DNA of 64,000 nt, taken from contig JBBRQU010000001.1 in NCBI GenBank assembly GCA_038225855.1, forward strand, positions 254,606 to 318,605, given 5' to 3'. The stretch is from CAHJXF01 sp038225855. Its GTDB lineage: Bacteria; Pseudomonadota; Gammaproteobacteria; Burkholderiales; Burkholderiaceae_D. A program made the translations under genes and the position numbers. The notes beneath the pieces are model-generated. The model made no database searches and was not told where the DNA came from. It saw only the letters and a list, made by a program, of their open reading frames with translations. Within the stretch, counting starts at the first letter, position 1; every line of letters starts with the position of its first letter. This document shows positions 8,151-16,541 of this stretch, piece by piece.

Positions 8151-8830
8151 ACGACTTCCGCCTCGACGGCAGGCGTGCCTTGATCACGCAGGCCGACGTC
8201 TTCATGGGCCCGGCGCTGGTCGAAGTTCTTCGCGAATGCGGCGCGGACGTGATTGTCGATCAGCGTGCGCTGATCGATGCGGACCTTCCGCAAACGCTGG
8301 TGGACGCATGCGGTCGCATCGACATCCTCGTCGCTCATCTCGCAATCCCCGCACCCACCACGCTCGCGGTCGATGCGAGCGACGACGAGTGGCGATCGGT
8401 GTTCGCGCATCTGGTCGATCCGCTGCATCGTCTGTGCCGCGCGGTATTGCCGCAGATGATCGAGCGCAACGCCGGCAAGATCCTCGTGATCGGCAGCGCG
8501 TCGGCGCTGCGCGGCATGAAGCGCACCTCGACCTACAGCGCCGCGCGCGGTGCGCAGCTTGCGTATGCGCAGGCGCTTGGGGTCGAAGTCGCATCGCACG
8601 GCGTTCAGGTCAACGCGATCGCGCAGAACTTCGTCGACAACCCGACCTACTTTCCCGCCGGAGTGCAAGCCGACCCGCGCTTTCGCGAGCGCCTCACGCG
8701 CGAGGTGCCGCTCGGCAGACTCGTCAGTGCGCGCGAGGACGCGCTCTTCGCCGCATATCTGTGCAGCGATGCGGCGAGCTGTTTCGTCGGCCAGGTGTTC
8801 CCGGTGTGCGGTGGATGGGTCGCGCGGTGA
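8147..8830 (+). CDS. Probable halohydrin dehalogenase (SDR-related)
   Basis: A 227-residue Rossmann-fold protein that would be called a short-chain dehydrogenase by overall similarity, but two diagnostic sites differ. The cofactor loop TGxxxGIG is replaced by T14-QADV-F19-M-G21, which fits the T-X4-F/Y-X-G halide-site motif of halohydrin dehalogenases. The catalytic residues are S117, Y130 and R134 (S-X12-Y-X3-R), with Arg in place of the SDR Lys. The downstream NFVDNPTYFP segment also resembles known HheB/HheC enzymes. Such enzymes interconvert vicinal halohydrins with epoxides without NAD(P). The start overlaps the preceding stop (ATGA) and the stop overlaps a GTG start for a GNAT gene, so it sits in a tight operon. 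The natural substrate is unknown. Confidence 0.8.
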   Translation: MNDFRLDGRRALITQADVFMGPALVEVLRECGADVIVDQRALIDADLPQTLVDACGRIDILVAHLAIPAPTTLAVDASDDEWRSVFAHLVDPLHRLCRAVLPQMIERNAGKILVIGSASALRGMKRTSTYSAARGAQLAYAQALGVEVASHGVQVNAIAQNFVDNPTYFPAGVQADPRFRERLTREVPLGRLVSAREDALFAAYLCSDAASCFVGQVFPVCGGWVAR

Positions 8831-9276
8831 CGGGCACTGCAGAGCGGACCGCGCTGCGGATACGACCGTTCGAACATCGCCCCCAAGAGCCAGTCGTCGC
8901 GCTCTGGACGTCGTGCGGACTGACGCGGCCGTGGAACGATACGCATCGCGATATCGCGCGCAAGATGGCCACGCAACCCGAGTTGTTTCTCGTCGGCGTG
9001 ATCGACGATCAGCTCGTCGCGACCGCGATGGTGGGTTATGAAGGACACCGTGGCTGGGTCTACTACCTCGCCGTCTCGAACGATCATCGACGAGAAGGCT
9101 TCGGCCGAGCGATGATGAACGAGGCTGAACGCCTGCTGATCGAACGCGGCTGTCCGAAGATCAATCTGCAATTGCGTTCGTCGAATGCCAATGCGATCGG
9201 CTTTTACAGCACGCTCGGTTATGTGCAGGACGACGTCGTCAGCCTGGGCAAGCGGCTCATCGAAGATCGCGGCTGA
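8827..9276 (+). CDS. GNAT acetyltransferase, YpeA family
   Basis: A 149-residue GNAT protein closely resembling E. coli YpeA. Shared features are the early LWTSCGLTRPWND, HRDIARKM, then MVGYEGHRGWVYYLAV, the acetyl-CoA loop NDHRREGFGRAMM, RGCPKINLQLR and the C-terminal VSLGKRLIED. YpeA-type proteins are predicted N-acetyltransferases (some tests suggest lysine acetylation); the target here is unknown. The GTG at 8827 overlaps the previous stop as GTGA; an ATG at 8815 would extend it by four residues. It is the last gene of the run starting near 7.0 kb. Confidence 0.88.
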   Translation: MTGTAERTALRIRPFEHRPQEPVVALWTSCGLTRPWNDTHRDIARKMATQPELFLVGVIDDQLVATAMVGYEGHRGWVYYLAVSNDHRREGFGRAMMNEAERLLIERGCPKINLQLRSSNANAIGFYSTLGYVQDDVVSLGKRLIEDRG

Positions 9277-9352
9277 AATTCATCGCTTGGCGGGGCGAAC
9301 TTGTTTCACCGGCCGGGACTCGAAGCACGACCTTTCAAACCGGCGCGTCCTC

Positions 9353-10138
9353 ATGAACACAATCGTCAAGACCACCCTGAGCAAGGTCCCCGAGATCACG
9401 CTGGTCTTCTGGATCATCAAGATCGCTGCGACCACGCTGGGCGAAACCGGCGGCGACGCAGTGACGATGACCTTGCATCTCGGATACCTGATCGGCACCG
9501 CCATCTTCGTCACGATCTTTTTCGTCGGCGTCGGCGCGCAGATCGTCGCGAAGGAGTTCCACCCCTATCTGTACTGGGCCGTGATCATCGCGACGACCAC
9601 GGCCGGCACCACACTGGCCGATTTTTTCGATCGCTCGTTGGGTATCGGTTACCTCGGAGGATCGTCGATCCTGTTCGTGCTCCTGATGGCAACGCTGGCC
9701 CTGTGGCACCGGTCGCTCGGCTCGGTCTCGGTCAACTCGATCGCGTCGCGCAAGGCCGAGATGTTTTATTGGGCGACGATCATGTTCTCTCAGACCCTGG
9801 GCACGGCGCTCGGCGACTGGATGGCCGATGGCAAGACCGGGCTCGGACTCGGATATGAAGGCGGAGCGCGGGTCTTCGCTGCGGGACTCGCGGTGGTTGC
9901 AGCGGCTTATTTCTGGACGAAGCTGTCGCACACGCTGCTGTTCTGGGCCGCGTTCATTCTCACGCGGCCGCTGGGCGCCACGGTGGGCGACTTTCTCGAC
10001 AAGCCGCACGCCAGCGGCGGACTCGCTTTGGGTCGCTTCTGGGCCTCGGCAGCGCTCGCGATCTTCATCATCGCGTGCATCGTGTTTCTGCCGCAGAGGG
10101 CGGGCAAGCATCGGCAAGCGCCCGAAGGAGCTTCGTAG
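9353..10138 (+). CDS. DUF347 (COG4705) membrane protein
   Basis: An inner-membrane protein of 261 residues built from four similar units, each with a conserved polar stretch inside the membrane region. These read TTLGETGGDAV, GTTLADFFDRS, GTALGDWMADG and GATVGDFLDKP. This fourfold repetition of a G-x-T-x-x-D/E pattern is the mark of the DUF347 family, annotated as membrane-anchored proteins of unknown function; some members have been linked to manganese transport. About eight hydrophobic helices are seen. The in-membrane acidic residues would suit cation binding, but that is inference. The start at 9353 was chosen because conserved sequence begins there. Confidence 0.85.
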   Translation: MNTIVKTTLSKVPEITLVFWIIKIAATTLGETGGDAVTMTLHLGYLIGTAIFVTIFFVGVGAQIVAKEFHPYLYWAVIIATTTAGTTLADFFDRSLGIGYLGGSSILFVLLMATLALWHRSLGSVSVNSIASRKAEMFYWATIMFSQTLGTALGDWMADGKTGLGLGYEGGARVFAAGLAVVAAAYFWTKLSHTLLFWAAFILTRPLGATVGDFLDKPHASGGLALGRFWASAALAIFIIACIVFLPQRAGKHRQAPEGAS

Positions 10139-10283
10139 TTTCGCGGCGCAAGGAAAGCGCTGCGCGCGCCAACGAAATACCGAGTGTTCGATTGATCGAT
10201 TCGAACGAATCCCGGATGCCATCCGAGAGCAGGCTCGCAGTCATGGTCGAGCTACTGCGACACGCGTTCCCGACCGCCGCTGA

Positions 10284-11216
10284 TCATCCGTTGGCGGCCG
10301 GCGCCACCATGGTCGCTGCGTCGATGAATATTTTCTTCACCGCCGGATGACGCAGGCGGATCGCCTCCTCGAGGCGGCACACCGCCGCCGACAGATCGGC
10401 GACCGATAGCGCGGGGTCGAACTGCGCTTCGAGGTTGAGCAGCACTTCGTCGGGTCCGAATACCATCGTGAGCACGCGGTCCACCTTGATCACCGCGGGT
10501 TCATTGCATGCGAGTTCCCGAATGCTCGCCACCACTTCCGGTTTCGCTGCTTCACCGACCAGGAGCGCCTTGCTCTCGCGAATCAGGAACAACGCCACGA
10601 CGCTCAAGGTCACGCCGATCACGATCGATGCCGCGCCATCGAAATAGGGATTGGCGTAGCGGTGCCCGAGGTATACGCCGAGAAAGGCCGCAGCCAGTCC
10701 GAACAATGCGGCGGTGTCTTCGAAGAGCACCGTGAAGACCGACGGATCGTAGCTGCGGCGGATGCTTTGCCAAAGGCTGTGCGCGCCTTTCTTCGCCCAC
10801 ATCTCGCGCAGTGCAAACGTCCACGATGTGCCTTCCAGCAACGCCGCGATGCCCAGCACCACATAGGCCCAGAACGGATCTTCGAGCGGGCGCGGGTTGA
10901 GCACGTGGAGGATGCCCTCGTAGATCGCCACGCCGCCGCCGACGCCGAACAGCACCATGGCGACGATCAAGCTCCAGAAATAGAGCTCCTTGCCGTAGCC
11001 ATACGGGTGTTGCCGGTCGGCCGGCTGCTTGCCGCGATGCAGGCCGAGCAGCAACAACAATTCGTTGCCGGTATCGGCCACCGAATGGAATCCTTCGGAC
11101 AACATCGCCGAGCTGCCGGTGATCGAGGCCGCCACGAACTTCATCACGGCAATCGCCAGATTGCCGCCGGTGGCCACGTAGATGACCAACTTTTTCCCTT
11201 GCGCAGCGGATGCCAT
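10284..11216 (-). CDS. Cation diffusion facilitator transporter
   Basis: A 310-residue metal exporter of the CDF family, using a proton antiport to remove Zn2+, Fe2+ or similar ions from the cytoplasm. It has six hydrophobic segments. The TM2 metal site is SEGFHSVADTGNE (40-52), with the H and D expected of Zn/Cd-type members. HPYGYG (70-75) follows TM2. The TM5 counterpart is FEDTAALFGL, with acidic instead of HxxxD residues, so selectivity may differ from ZitB. The C-terminal ~85 residues form the cytoplasmic ferredoxin-like domain. It is divergent from the PLD-like gene at 11458. Confidence 0.9.
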   Translation of the reverse strand: MASAAQGKKLVIYVATGGNLAIAVMKFVAASITGSSAMLSEGFHSVADTGNELLLLLGLHRGKQPADRQHPYGYGKELYFWSLIVAMVLFGVGGGVAIYEGILHVLNPRPLEDPFWAYVVLGIAALLEGTSWTFALREMWAKKGAHSLWQSIRRSYDPSVFTVLFEDTAALFGLAAAFLGVYLGHRYANPYFDGAASIVIGVTLSVVALFLIRESKALLVGEAAKPEVVASIRELACNEPAVIKVDRVLTMVFGPDEVLLNLEAQFDPALSVADLSAAVCRLEEAIRLRHPAVKKIFIDAATMVAPAANG

Positions 11217-11457
11217 CAGTGAACCTCTTGCCTCGGACCAACGGGAATATGCGCGCGTTCACGCGCGATCGGACTCGGCCCACGCCTGATTGAAGGCCGC
11301 GCCGTCGATGGGCGCACCGCGGGCGTCACGCGTGACGCGCGACGCGAACGAGGCAGACAACGCGCGCGCGCTCGTCTATCGTTGCAACTCCGATCGCATC
11401 GTCGCGACGCCGACGCCGACGCTGACGATCCGAGGTCAACCACAGCGAGGAGCATCG

Positions 11458-13191
11458 ATGCGCAATCGCAAACTGTTTCGCGGCCTGACGATCAATGCGA
11501 TCGCCGGGACCTACGTGGTCTTCTTCGGACTCGACCTCACGGTCGCGAAACGCGTGGGCTTTCGCGGCTTCGCGTTGATGCGGCTCGATCACCTGACGGG
11601 CGAGGCGGTGTGGCTGCGCGGCATGAAGACTTTCGAGAAGACCGCGCCGCACCCCGCGCTCGGCGTGACCTTCTCGACGCGCGACCAACCGGTGCAATCG
11701 TTTCAGTGGGCCGACTACGCGGTCAAGCCGGGACGCGCATACACCTACACCATCGCCGCGCTCTACGGCGACCCTGCGAATCTCCTGGCGCGCCTCGAAA
11801 CCACCATCGACATCACGACCGAGACCGAGGTCGGCAGCACCCATTCGACCTTCTTCAATCGCGGCTCGGTTGCGACCCAGGAATATGCGCGGCGCTTTCA
11901 GAACCGTCCGCCGAGCATCGCTGGTCCGAGCGCCTACGCGTGGTTGTCGCGCGGCCTCTTCGAAGCGATGCTGGCCTTCATCGGCCGCGCCACAAAAGGT
12001 TGGGCGATCCACGGCGCGGTGTACGAGTTTCAGTGGCCCGGGGCGCTCGACGCGTTGAAGCAGGCCGCCCTGCGCGGCGCCGAGGTTCATATCCTGTTCG
12101 ACGACATCGCCGGCGGACCCGGCGCACGCAATCGCGCGGCGATCGCGGCGGCTGGCATCGACGCGCTCTGCAAGCCACGCGCGCACGGACGGCTGATGCA
12201 TCACAAGTTCTTCGTGCTCAGTCAGGTGACCGCGAAGACCAAGGCTTTGTCTGCGGCGGCGGTATGGACCGGCTCGACCAATCTCACCGAGAACGGCATC
12301 TTCGGCCACGCCAACCTCGGCCACATCGTTGCAGATGCAACCATCGCGGCCGGCTATCTCGACGCGTGGCGCCGCCTCGACGCGGACCCCCGAGTCGACG
12401 CCGCATATCGGGCGGCCAATACCACCGCCACGCCCGCGCCACCGGTACCGTGGACCGCAGCGACATCGATGGTCTTCTCGCCGCGCGGAACGAGCGCATC
12501 GCCCTACGACTCGCTCGACTGGTACGCGGCGATTGCGGCAGGCGCGCAACACGCGCTGATGATGACCTTCGCCTTCGGCATGGAAGAGCGCTTCAAGAAC
12601 GTCTATCGCATGGACGACGCGATCCTGCGCATGGCGTTGCTCGACAAGGAAGGCAACCCCGCCACGCTCGCGCAGGACAAGCTCGACCTGCAGGCGATAC
12701 GCGCGCGGCCCAATGTGGTCGTGGCGGTGGGCAACAACATCGTCACCAACGCCTTCGATCGATGGCTGGCCGAGCTGTCGAAGATCGTCGCTCAGGTCAA
12801 CGTGCCGTGGGTCCACACCAAGTTCATGCTGGTCGATCCGCTCGGGCGCACGCCCACGGTGGTCAGCGGCAGCGCCAACTTCAGCAAGGCCAGCACCGAC
12901 AGCAACGACGAGAACATGCTGGTCATCCGCGGCGACCAGCGCGTGTCCGACATCTACTTCGGCGAGTACCTGCGGCTCTACAACCACTACGCGTTTCGCG
13001 AGGCCGTCAAGCGCTACATGCAGAGCACCGGGCAGACCACGACCACCGGCTGGACTCCGCAATACCTGATCGACGACGATCGCTGGATGGCCGACTATTT
13101 CGACCCGAACGATTCGAGCGCGCGCTTCTTGCGGCGCATGTATTTCGCAGGGCCGATGGCGCCATCGCCCGTGCAGACCTTGCCACCTTGA
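11458..13191 (+). CDS. Phospholipase D-like two-domain protein
   Basis: A 577-residue protein with two HKD-type half-sites, as in phospholipase D superfamily enzymes. The first is HHK (248-250) with GSTN (272-275). The second is H-T-K-FMLV-D (from 453) with GSAN (471-474). The first half-site has Ser where the Asp of HxK(x)4D is usual, so it may be imperfect. The N-terminal ~190 residues contain a fibronectin-like beta region (YTYTIAALYGDP) and no clear signal peptide. It might hydrolyse phosphodiesters of lipids or nucleic acids; the substrate is not readable. The start has a GAGGAG box. A VOC gene follows 12 bases later. Confidence 0.83.
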   Translation: MRNRKLFRGLTINAIAGTYVVFFGLDLTVAKRVGFRGFALMRLDHLTGEAVWLRGMKTFEKTAPHPALGVTFSTRDQPVQSFQWADYAVKPGRAYTYTIAALYGDPANLLARLETTIDITTETEVGSTHSTFFNRGSVATQEYARRFQNRPPSIAGPSAYAWLSRGLFEAMLAFIGRATKGWAIHGAVYEFQWPGALDALKQAALRGAEVHILFDDIAGGPGARNRAAIAAAGIDALCKPRAHGRLMHHKFFVLSQVTAKTKALSAAAVWTGSTNLTENGIFGHANLGHIVADATIAAGYLDAWRRLDADPRVDAAYRAANTTATPAPPVPWTAATSMVFSPRGTSASPYDSLDWYAAIAAGAQHALMMTFAFGMEERFKNVYRMDDAILRMALLDKEGNPATLAQDKLDLQAIRARPNVVVAVGNNIVTNAFDRWLAELSKIVAQVNVPWVHTKFMLVDPLGRTPTVVSGSANFSKASTDSNDENMLVIRGDQRVSDIYFGEYLRLYNHYAFREAVKRYMQSTGQTTTTGWTPQYLIDDDRWMADYFDPNDSSARFLRRMYFAGPMAPSPVQTLPP

Positions 13192-13203
13192 AAGGAACCG
13201 ACG

Positions 13204-13584
13204 ATGGAAATGCAGACCAACGCGATCAACTGGTTCGAGATCCCGGTCGACGAATTCGACCGCGCGAAAATGTTCTACAGCCGCATCTTCGACTACGAGA
13301 TGCCGACCATGGACATGGGTCCGATTCGCATGGGCTTCCTGATTTTCGAGCAGGGCAAGGGCGTTGGCGGCGGGATCGTCAAAGGCCAAGACCTTCTGCC
13401 CGCACGCAACGGCACGGTGGTCTATCTGAACGCCGGCAACGATCTGTCCGAAGTGTTGATGCGCGTGGACGCCGCCGGCGGCAAGGTGCTGATGGAGAAA
13501 ACGCTGGTTGCGCCGGGCATGGGCTATTACGCGCACTTCCTCGATTCGGAAGGCAACAAGGTCGCGCTGCATTCGCCGAATTGA
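13204..13584 (+). CDS. VOC family protein (glyoxalase-like)
   Basis: A 126-residue single VOC module. INWFEIPVDEFDRAKMFYSRIF is the characteristic opening, with further units YLNAGNDLSEVLMRVDAAGGKV and the closing HFLDSEGNKVALHSP. This pattern matches the family often annotated as lactoylglutathione lyase-like or 'CFP-30/27kDa antigen-like', for which the reaction is not established. It follows the PLD-like gene by 12 bases and is presumably co-transcribed, with GGAA ahead of the ATG. A functional link to the PLD-like protein is not evident. Confidence 0.88.
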   Translation: MEMQTNAINWFEIPVDEFDRAKMFYSRIFDYEMPTMDMGPIRMGFLIFEQGKGVGGGIVKGQDLLPARNGTVVYLNAGNDLSEVLMRVDAAGGKVLMEKTLVAPGMGYYAHFLDSEGNKVALHSPN

Positions 13585-13609
13585 GTCGTGCTCGACTGCT
13601 CGCAGCGAT

Positions 13610-15298
13610 TCATTTCAGCGTGGCGCTCAGGTCCCCCATCGGCGCCGCGCCATCGAGCTTCAATGCCTGATCACGAGCAACAACCCCAGGCAGCGGCTCG
13701 AGATTCCAGCGCCGCGTGATGAAGCGCAGGATCGACCCGGTGTCGTAAGGCGTGTGATCGACGACACCGTTTTTCGCCAGCGGCGAGATGATGATCGCCG
13801 GAATGCGCGTCCCGGGCCCGAGCTTGTCGCCGTGCGGCGGCGACACGTGGTCCCAGATGCCTCCGAACTCGTCGTAGGTGATCACGATCAGCATGCCCTT
13901 CCATTGCGGGCTGGCCTGCAGCTTCGCGACGAGGTCGGCGATGTGCCGATCGGCGTCTTCGATGTTCGCGTACCCGGAATGCTGATTGAGATTGCCCTGC
14001 GGCTTGTAGAACGTGACCGCAGGCAATCGACCCGCAGCCACGTCGGCAACCAGATCGTCGTAGTCCTTCAGATGCTTCGCGCGCGCTTGTGCACGTGTTG
14101 CCGGATCGAACGCGGCGTAATAGTTGAACGGCTGGTGATGCGTCTGAAAATTAGGCACGCCGCGCGCTGAATACGGCGTGTAGATCACGCTGCGTTTCAC
14201 ATTGGGCGCCTGCATGCCGTCGGCGATCGCGGCCTTCCACGCGCCGGCATACCAGGTCCAACTCACGTCCTTTGCATCGAGACGATCGCCGATCGTCGCG
14301 GCGGTCTGCGGCGGCAAGGTGGTGGGCTTGGACCGATCCGCGTACATCAACGCGGTAGCGTTGGTGCCGTCGGGCTCGATGCTGCTCGGCTGATACGCGG
14401 GCTGCATGGTGTTGACGGCGTAGAACTTGCCGTCTCCGAAATAATTGGGCGGCGTGATGTTGCCGGAGAGAACGAACTTCGGCGGACCTTCGAGCGCGGA
14501 CTGCGGCGCGTTGGTCGACGCGTTGGTCGGCAGCGCCAGCCGCGGCAAATCATTTCCGCCGGCATCCTTCTCGAGCACCGTGATGGTCGGAGCAGCCGCG
14601 GCCTGGTCGGCATCCGGATACTCGGGCGCGCCTGCGCAGACCAGGTATTGATGGTTGAGGAAGGAGCCGCCGAACGCGCCCTGGAAAAAATGATCGGCCA
14701 GCACGTATCGCGCAGCCAGCGCATGAAGAGCCGACCGACGCGTATCGAAGTGACCCATCGTGAGCCCGCCCGCATCCGACCACGCGGCGAAGCCCTCGTT
14801 GTCACCGCGGCCGATCTGCATCTGGTGCTCGAAGAAGCGGTGCCAGAGATCGTGGGTCGTCTTCGAGAGATCGAGCGTCACGCCCGCGCTGGCGCGATAC
14901 GCCGTTTCGATTGCGAACGGCGCGTTCGGGAGACCGATGCTCTGCTTTTCGGTGACGACCGGCGTCACGCCTTTGGCGGTCACACCGCCCCAGGTCGGCG
15001 GCAGGGTCGCGAGTACCGTCTTGCCATCGCGATCGACTTGCGGCACATAGGCGGCGGTCGGCTTGCCACTTTGATCGACGACCTGGTCGAGTCCACGCGC
15101 GCCGGGAAAATGGCCGAAGAGGTTGTCGAACGACCGATTCTCGGCATAGATCACGACCACGTTCTGGATTGCTCCAACGGCATCGCCGCGACGATCGGCA
15201 AGCGACGAGGCGGGCGATTGCGGAGCGATGTTCGCGCACGAAGCCAACAAGCCCGAAGCGACAAGAACCCATGTCGACGCAAGGAGGCGTTTCGTCAT
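13610..15298 (-). CDS. Secreted phosphoesterase (acid phosphatase / phospholipase C family)
   Basis: A 562-residue exported hydrolase of the phosphoesterase family that includes AcpA acid phosphatases and non-haemolytic phospholipases C. The N-terminus is lipoprotein-like, with a hydrophobic stretch ending in LLASC (lipobox Cys ~21). Catalytic and metal region: VVVIYAENRSFDNLFG (about 47-62), then GGSFLNHQYLVCAGAP, and near the C-terminus TYDEFGGIWDHVSPPHGD and GPGTRIPAIIISP. The ATG at 15296-15298 follows AAGGA; longer in-frame versions lack any signal peptide. No phosphate-regulation site was found. It probably scavenges phosphate from organic phosphates or phospholipids outside the inner membrane. 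Confidence 0.88.
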   Translation of the reverse strand: MTKRLLASTWVLVASGLLASCANIAPQSPASSLADRRGDAVGAIQNVVVIYAENRSFDNLFGHFPGARGLDQVVDQSGKPTAAYVPQVDRDGKTVLATLPPTWGGVTAKGVTPVVTEKQSIGLPNAPFAIETAYRASAGVTLDLSKTTHDLWHRFFEHQMQIGRGDNEGFAAWSDAGGLTMGHFDTRRSALHALAARYVLADHFFQGAFGGSFLNHQYLVCAGAPEYPDADQAAAAPTITVLEKDAGGNDLPRLALPTNASTNAPQSALEGPPKFVLSGNITPPNYFGDGKFYAVNTMQPAYQPSSIEPDGTNATALMYADRSKPTTLPPQTAATIGDRLDAKDVSWTWYAGAWKAAIADGMQAPNVKRSVIYTPYSARGVPNFQTHHQPFNYYAAFDPATRAQARAKHLKDYDDLVADVAAGRLPAVTFYKPQGNLNQHSGYANIEDADRHIADLVAKLQASPQWKGMLIVITYDEFGGIWDHVSPPHGDKLGPGTRIPAIIISPLAKNGVVDHTPYDTGSILRFITRRWNLEPLPGVVARDQALKLDGAAPMGDLSATLK

Positions 15299-15484
15299 GA
15301 AGAATTCCTTTGGAACGGGTTGGCATGATGGCACGAGGCGCGTATGACATCCGCACGAAGCACAGCCGTTATGCGCGGCGGTGATGGCGCGCGGCAGCGG
15401 AAGCTTCGCTTGAACTCCAAACGCATTGCGGTTGTGCCGCGGCTCTTCTACGATGCGCGCTTCGAGGTCGACAGGGAGCATACG

Positions 15485-15904
15485 ATGCGTGAAGGATTCG
15501 GGGCCACCTTAGGTAGTCGCATCTGCGCGGTTGCGATCGGAATTTTTATCACCGCGAACGCATTCGCGCAGCAAGCGCCCACCGAAAACAAGGGCGTGAG
15601 CGTCAAGTCCACCGCCTTCATGGATCTCGGGCCCGAGATCGAAGGGATGGCGGGGCGTCAGTTGCGGATGCGTTCGATCACGCTCGAACCGGGCGGCGTG
15701 TTCGCGATTCACAACCACAAGGATAGACCCGCGCTCGAAATCATCTCGAAGGGGAGCGTCACCGAATTTCGCGGCGATACCAGACGCGAAGTTGTCGAAG
15801 GCGAGACGGTGATTCCCGACCGGAACACGACGCACTGGTGGCGCAACGACGGTGCGACGCCGGTAGTGTTCACCGTCGTCGACGTGTTCAGTCCGCCGAA
15901 GTGA
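15485..15904 (+). CDS. Periplasmic cupin-domain protein
   Basis: A 139-residue protein with a signal peptide (cleavage near NAFA-QQ) and one cupin fold. The metal-binding cupin motif 1 is seen as FAIHNHKDRPALEIISKG and motif 2 as VIPDRNTTHWWRN. It is therefore a small exported beta-barrel protein that probably binds a divalent metal; catalytic function is unknown. The start is supported by an AGGGAG box. It is divergent from the phosphoesterase gene and precedes a run of small genes on the same strand. Confidence 0.83.
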   Translation: MREGFGATLGSRICAVAIGIFITANAFAQQAPTENKGVSVKSTAFMDLGPEIEGMAGRQLRMRSITLEPGGVFAIHNHKDRPALEIISKGSVTEFRGDTRREVVEGETVIPDRNTTHWWRNDGATPVVFTVVDVFSPPK

Positions 15905-15940
15905 ATCTGTCCAACTGAAACTGTTCCGCGGAGATTGACG

Positions 15941-16066
15941 ATGGACCGGGCGAAGGTCGCGTTCGACGCGTTCAGCCCGAGTGCGCGGCGCGAGTACATC
16001 GAGTGGATCGTCGAGGCCAGGCGCGCGCCGACTCGGGCGGCGCGCCTCGCAACCGCAATCGAATAG
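15941..16066 (+). CDS. Tiny YdeI/OmpD-associated-type protein
   Basis: A 41-residue reading frame resembling the C-terminal module of the YdeI/OmdA 'bacteriocin-protection' family. It reads AFDAFSPSARREYIEWIVEA, then RRAPTRAARLATAIE. The family normally carries this helical S-P-S-x-R-R-E-Y-x-x-W-I pattern at the end of ~190-residue proteins, but freestanding versions of about this size occur. The ATG at 15941 has GGAG 8-9 bases upstream. It sits 36 bases after the cupin gene and 49 before DUF1304. The role is unknown. Confidence 0.65.
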   Translation: MDRAKVAFDAFSPSARREYIEWIVEARRAPTRAARLATAIE

Positions 16067-16115
16067 ATATCAGAAGGCAAACGCGTCACTGGAAATATCA
16101 ACGAGGAGCGAGCGT

Positions 16116-16484
16116 ATGAACACCGTCGCAACTATTGCCGTGCTGCTGGTCGCCGTGCTGCACGCGTACTTCATGCTGTTGGAGATGGTCTTGTGGACCA
16201 AGCCGCTCGGGCGCAAGGCCTTCGGCCTGACGACCGAGTTCGCGGAAGCCACCAAAGGGCTCGCGGCCAATCAGGGCCTCTACAACGGATTTCTCGTTGC
16301 CGGTCTTTTGTGGAGCGTGATTGCGGGACCGACGACGACCATGGGTTTCGCGATCGCGAATTTTTTCCTGGTGTGCGTGATCGTCGCAGGCATCTTCGGC
16401 GCGATCACGGTCAGTCGGAAAATTCTCTGGGTGCAGGCCGTACCGGGCGCGATCGCGCTGGTGCTGGTGTGGCTCGCACGCTGA
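16116..16484 (+). CDS. DUF1304 family membrane protein
   Basis: A 122-residue inner-membrane protein with four hydrophobic helices and the DUF1304 hallmarks HAYFMLLEMVLW near the N-terminus, FGLTTEFAEATKGLAANQGLYNGFLVAGLLW in the middle (read as successive family motifs), and a final TM rich in Ala/Val/Leu. The function is unknown; some family members are epimerase-linked by annotation only. The ATG at 16116 follows AGGAG. It lies between the tiny YdeI-type ORF and osmC on the same strand and may be co-transcribed with both. Confidence 0.9.
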   Translation: MNTVATIAVLLVAVLHAYFMLLEMVLWTKPLGRKAFGLTTEFAEATKGLAANQGLYNGFLVAGLLWSVIAGPTTTMGFAIANFFLVCVIVAGIFGAITVSRKILWVQAVPGAIALVLVWLAR

Positions 16485-16541
16485 ACTTTTCGCGACGCAT
16501 GCGCGCTGTCGAAGTTCGGTGAACACAACCAGGAGCACACG

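Noticed and set aside
11326..13572. A 748-codon open frame on the minus strand opposite the PLD-like and VOC genes
   Set aside because: Its translation is rich in Arg, His, Asp and Gln with no family motif, and it is the mirror of two well-supported plus-strand genes. This is the usual artefact of high third-position GC.
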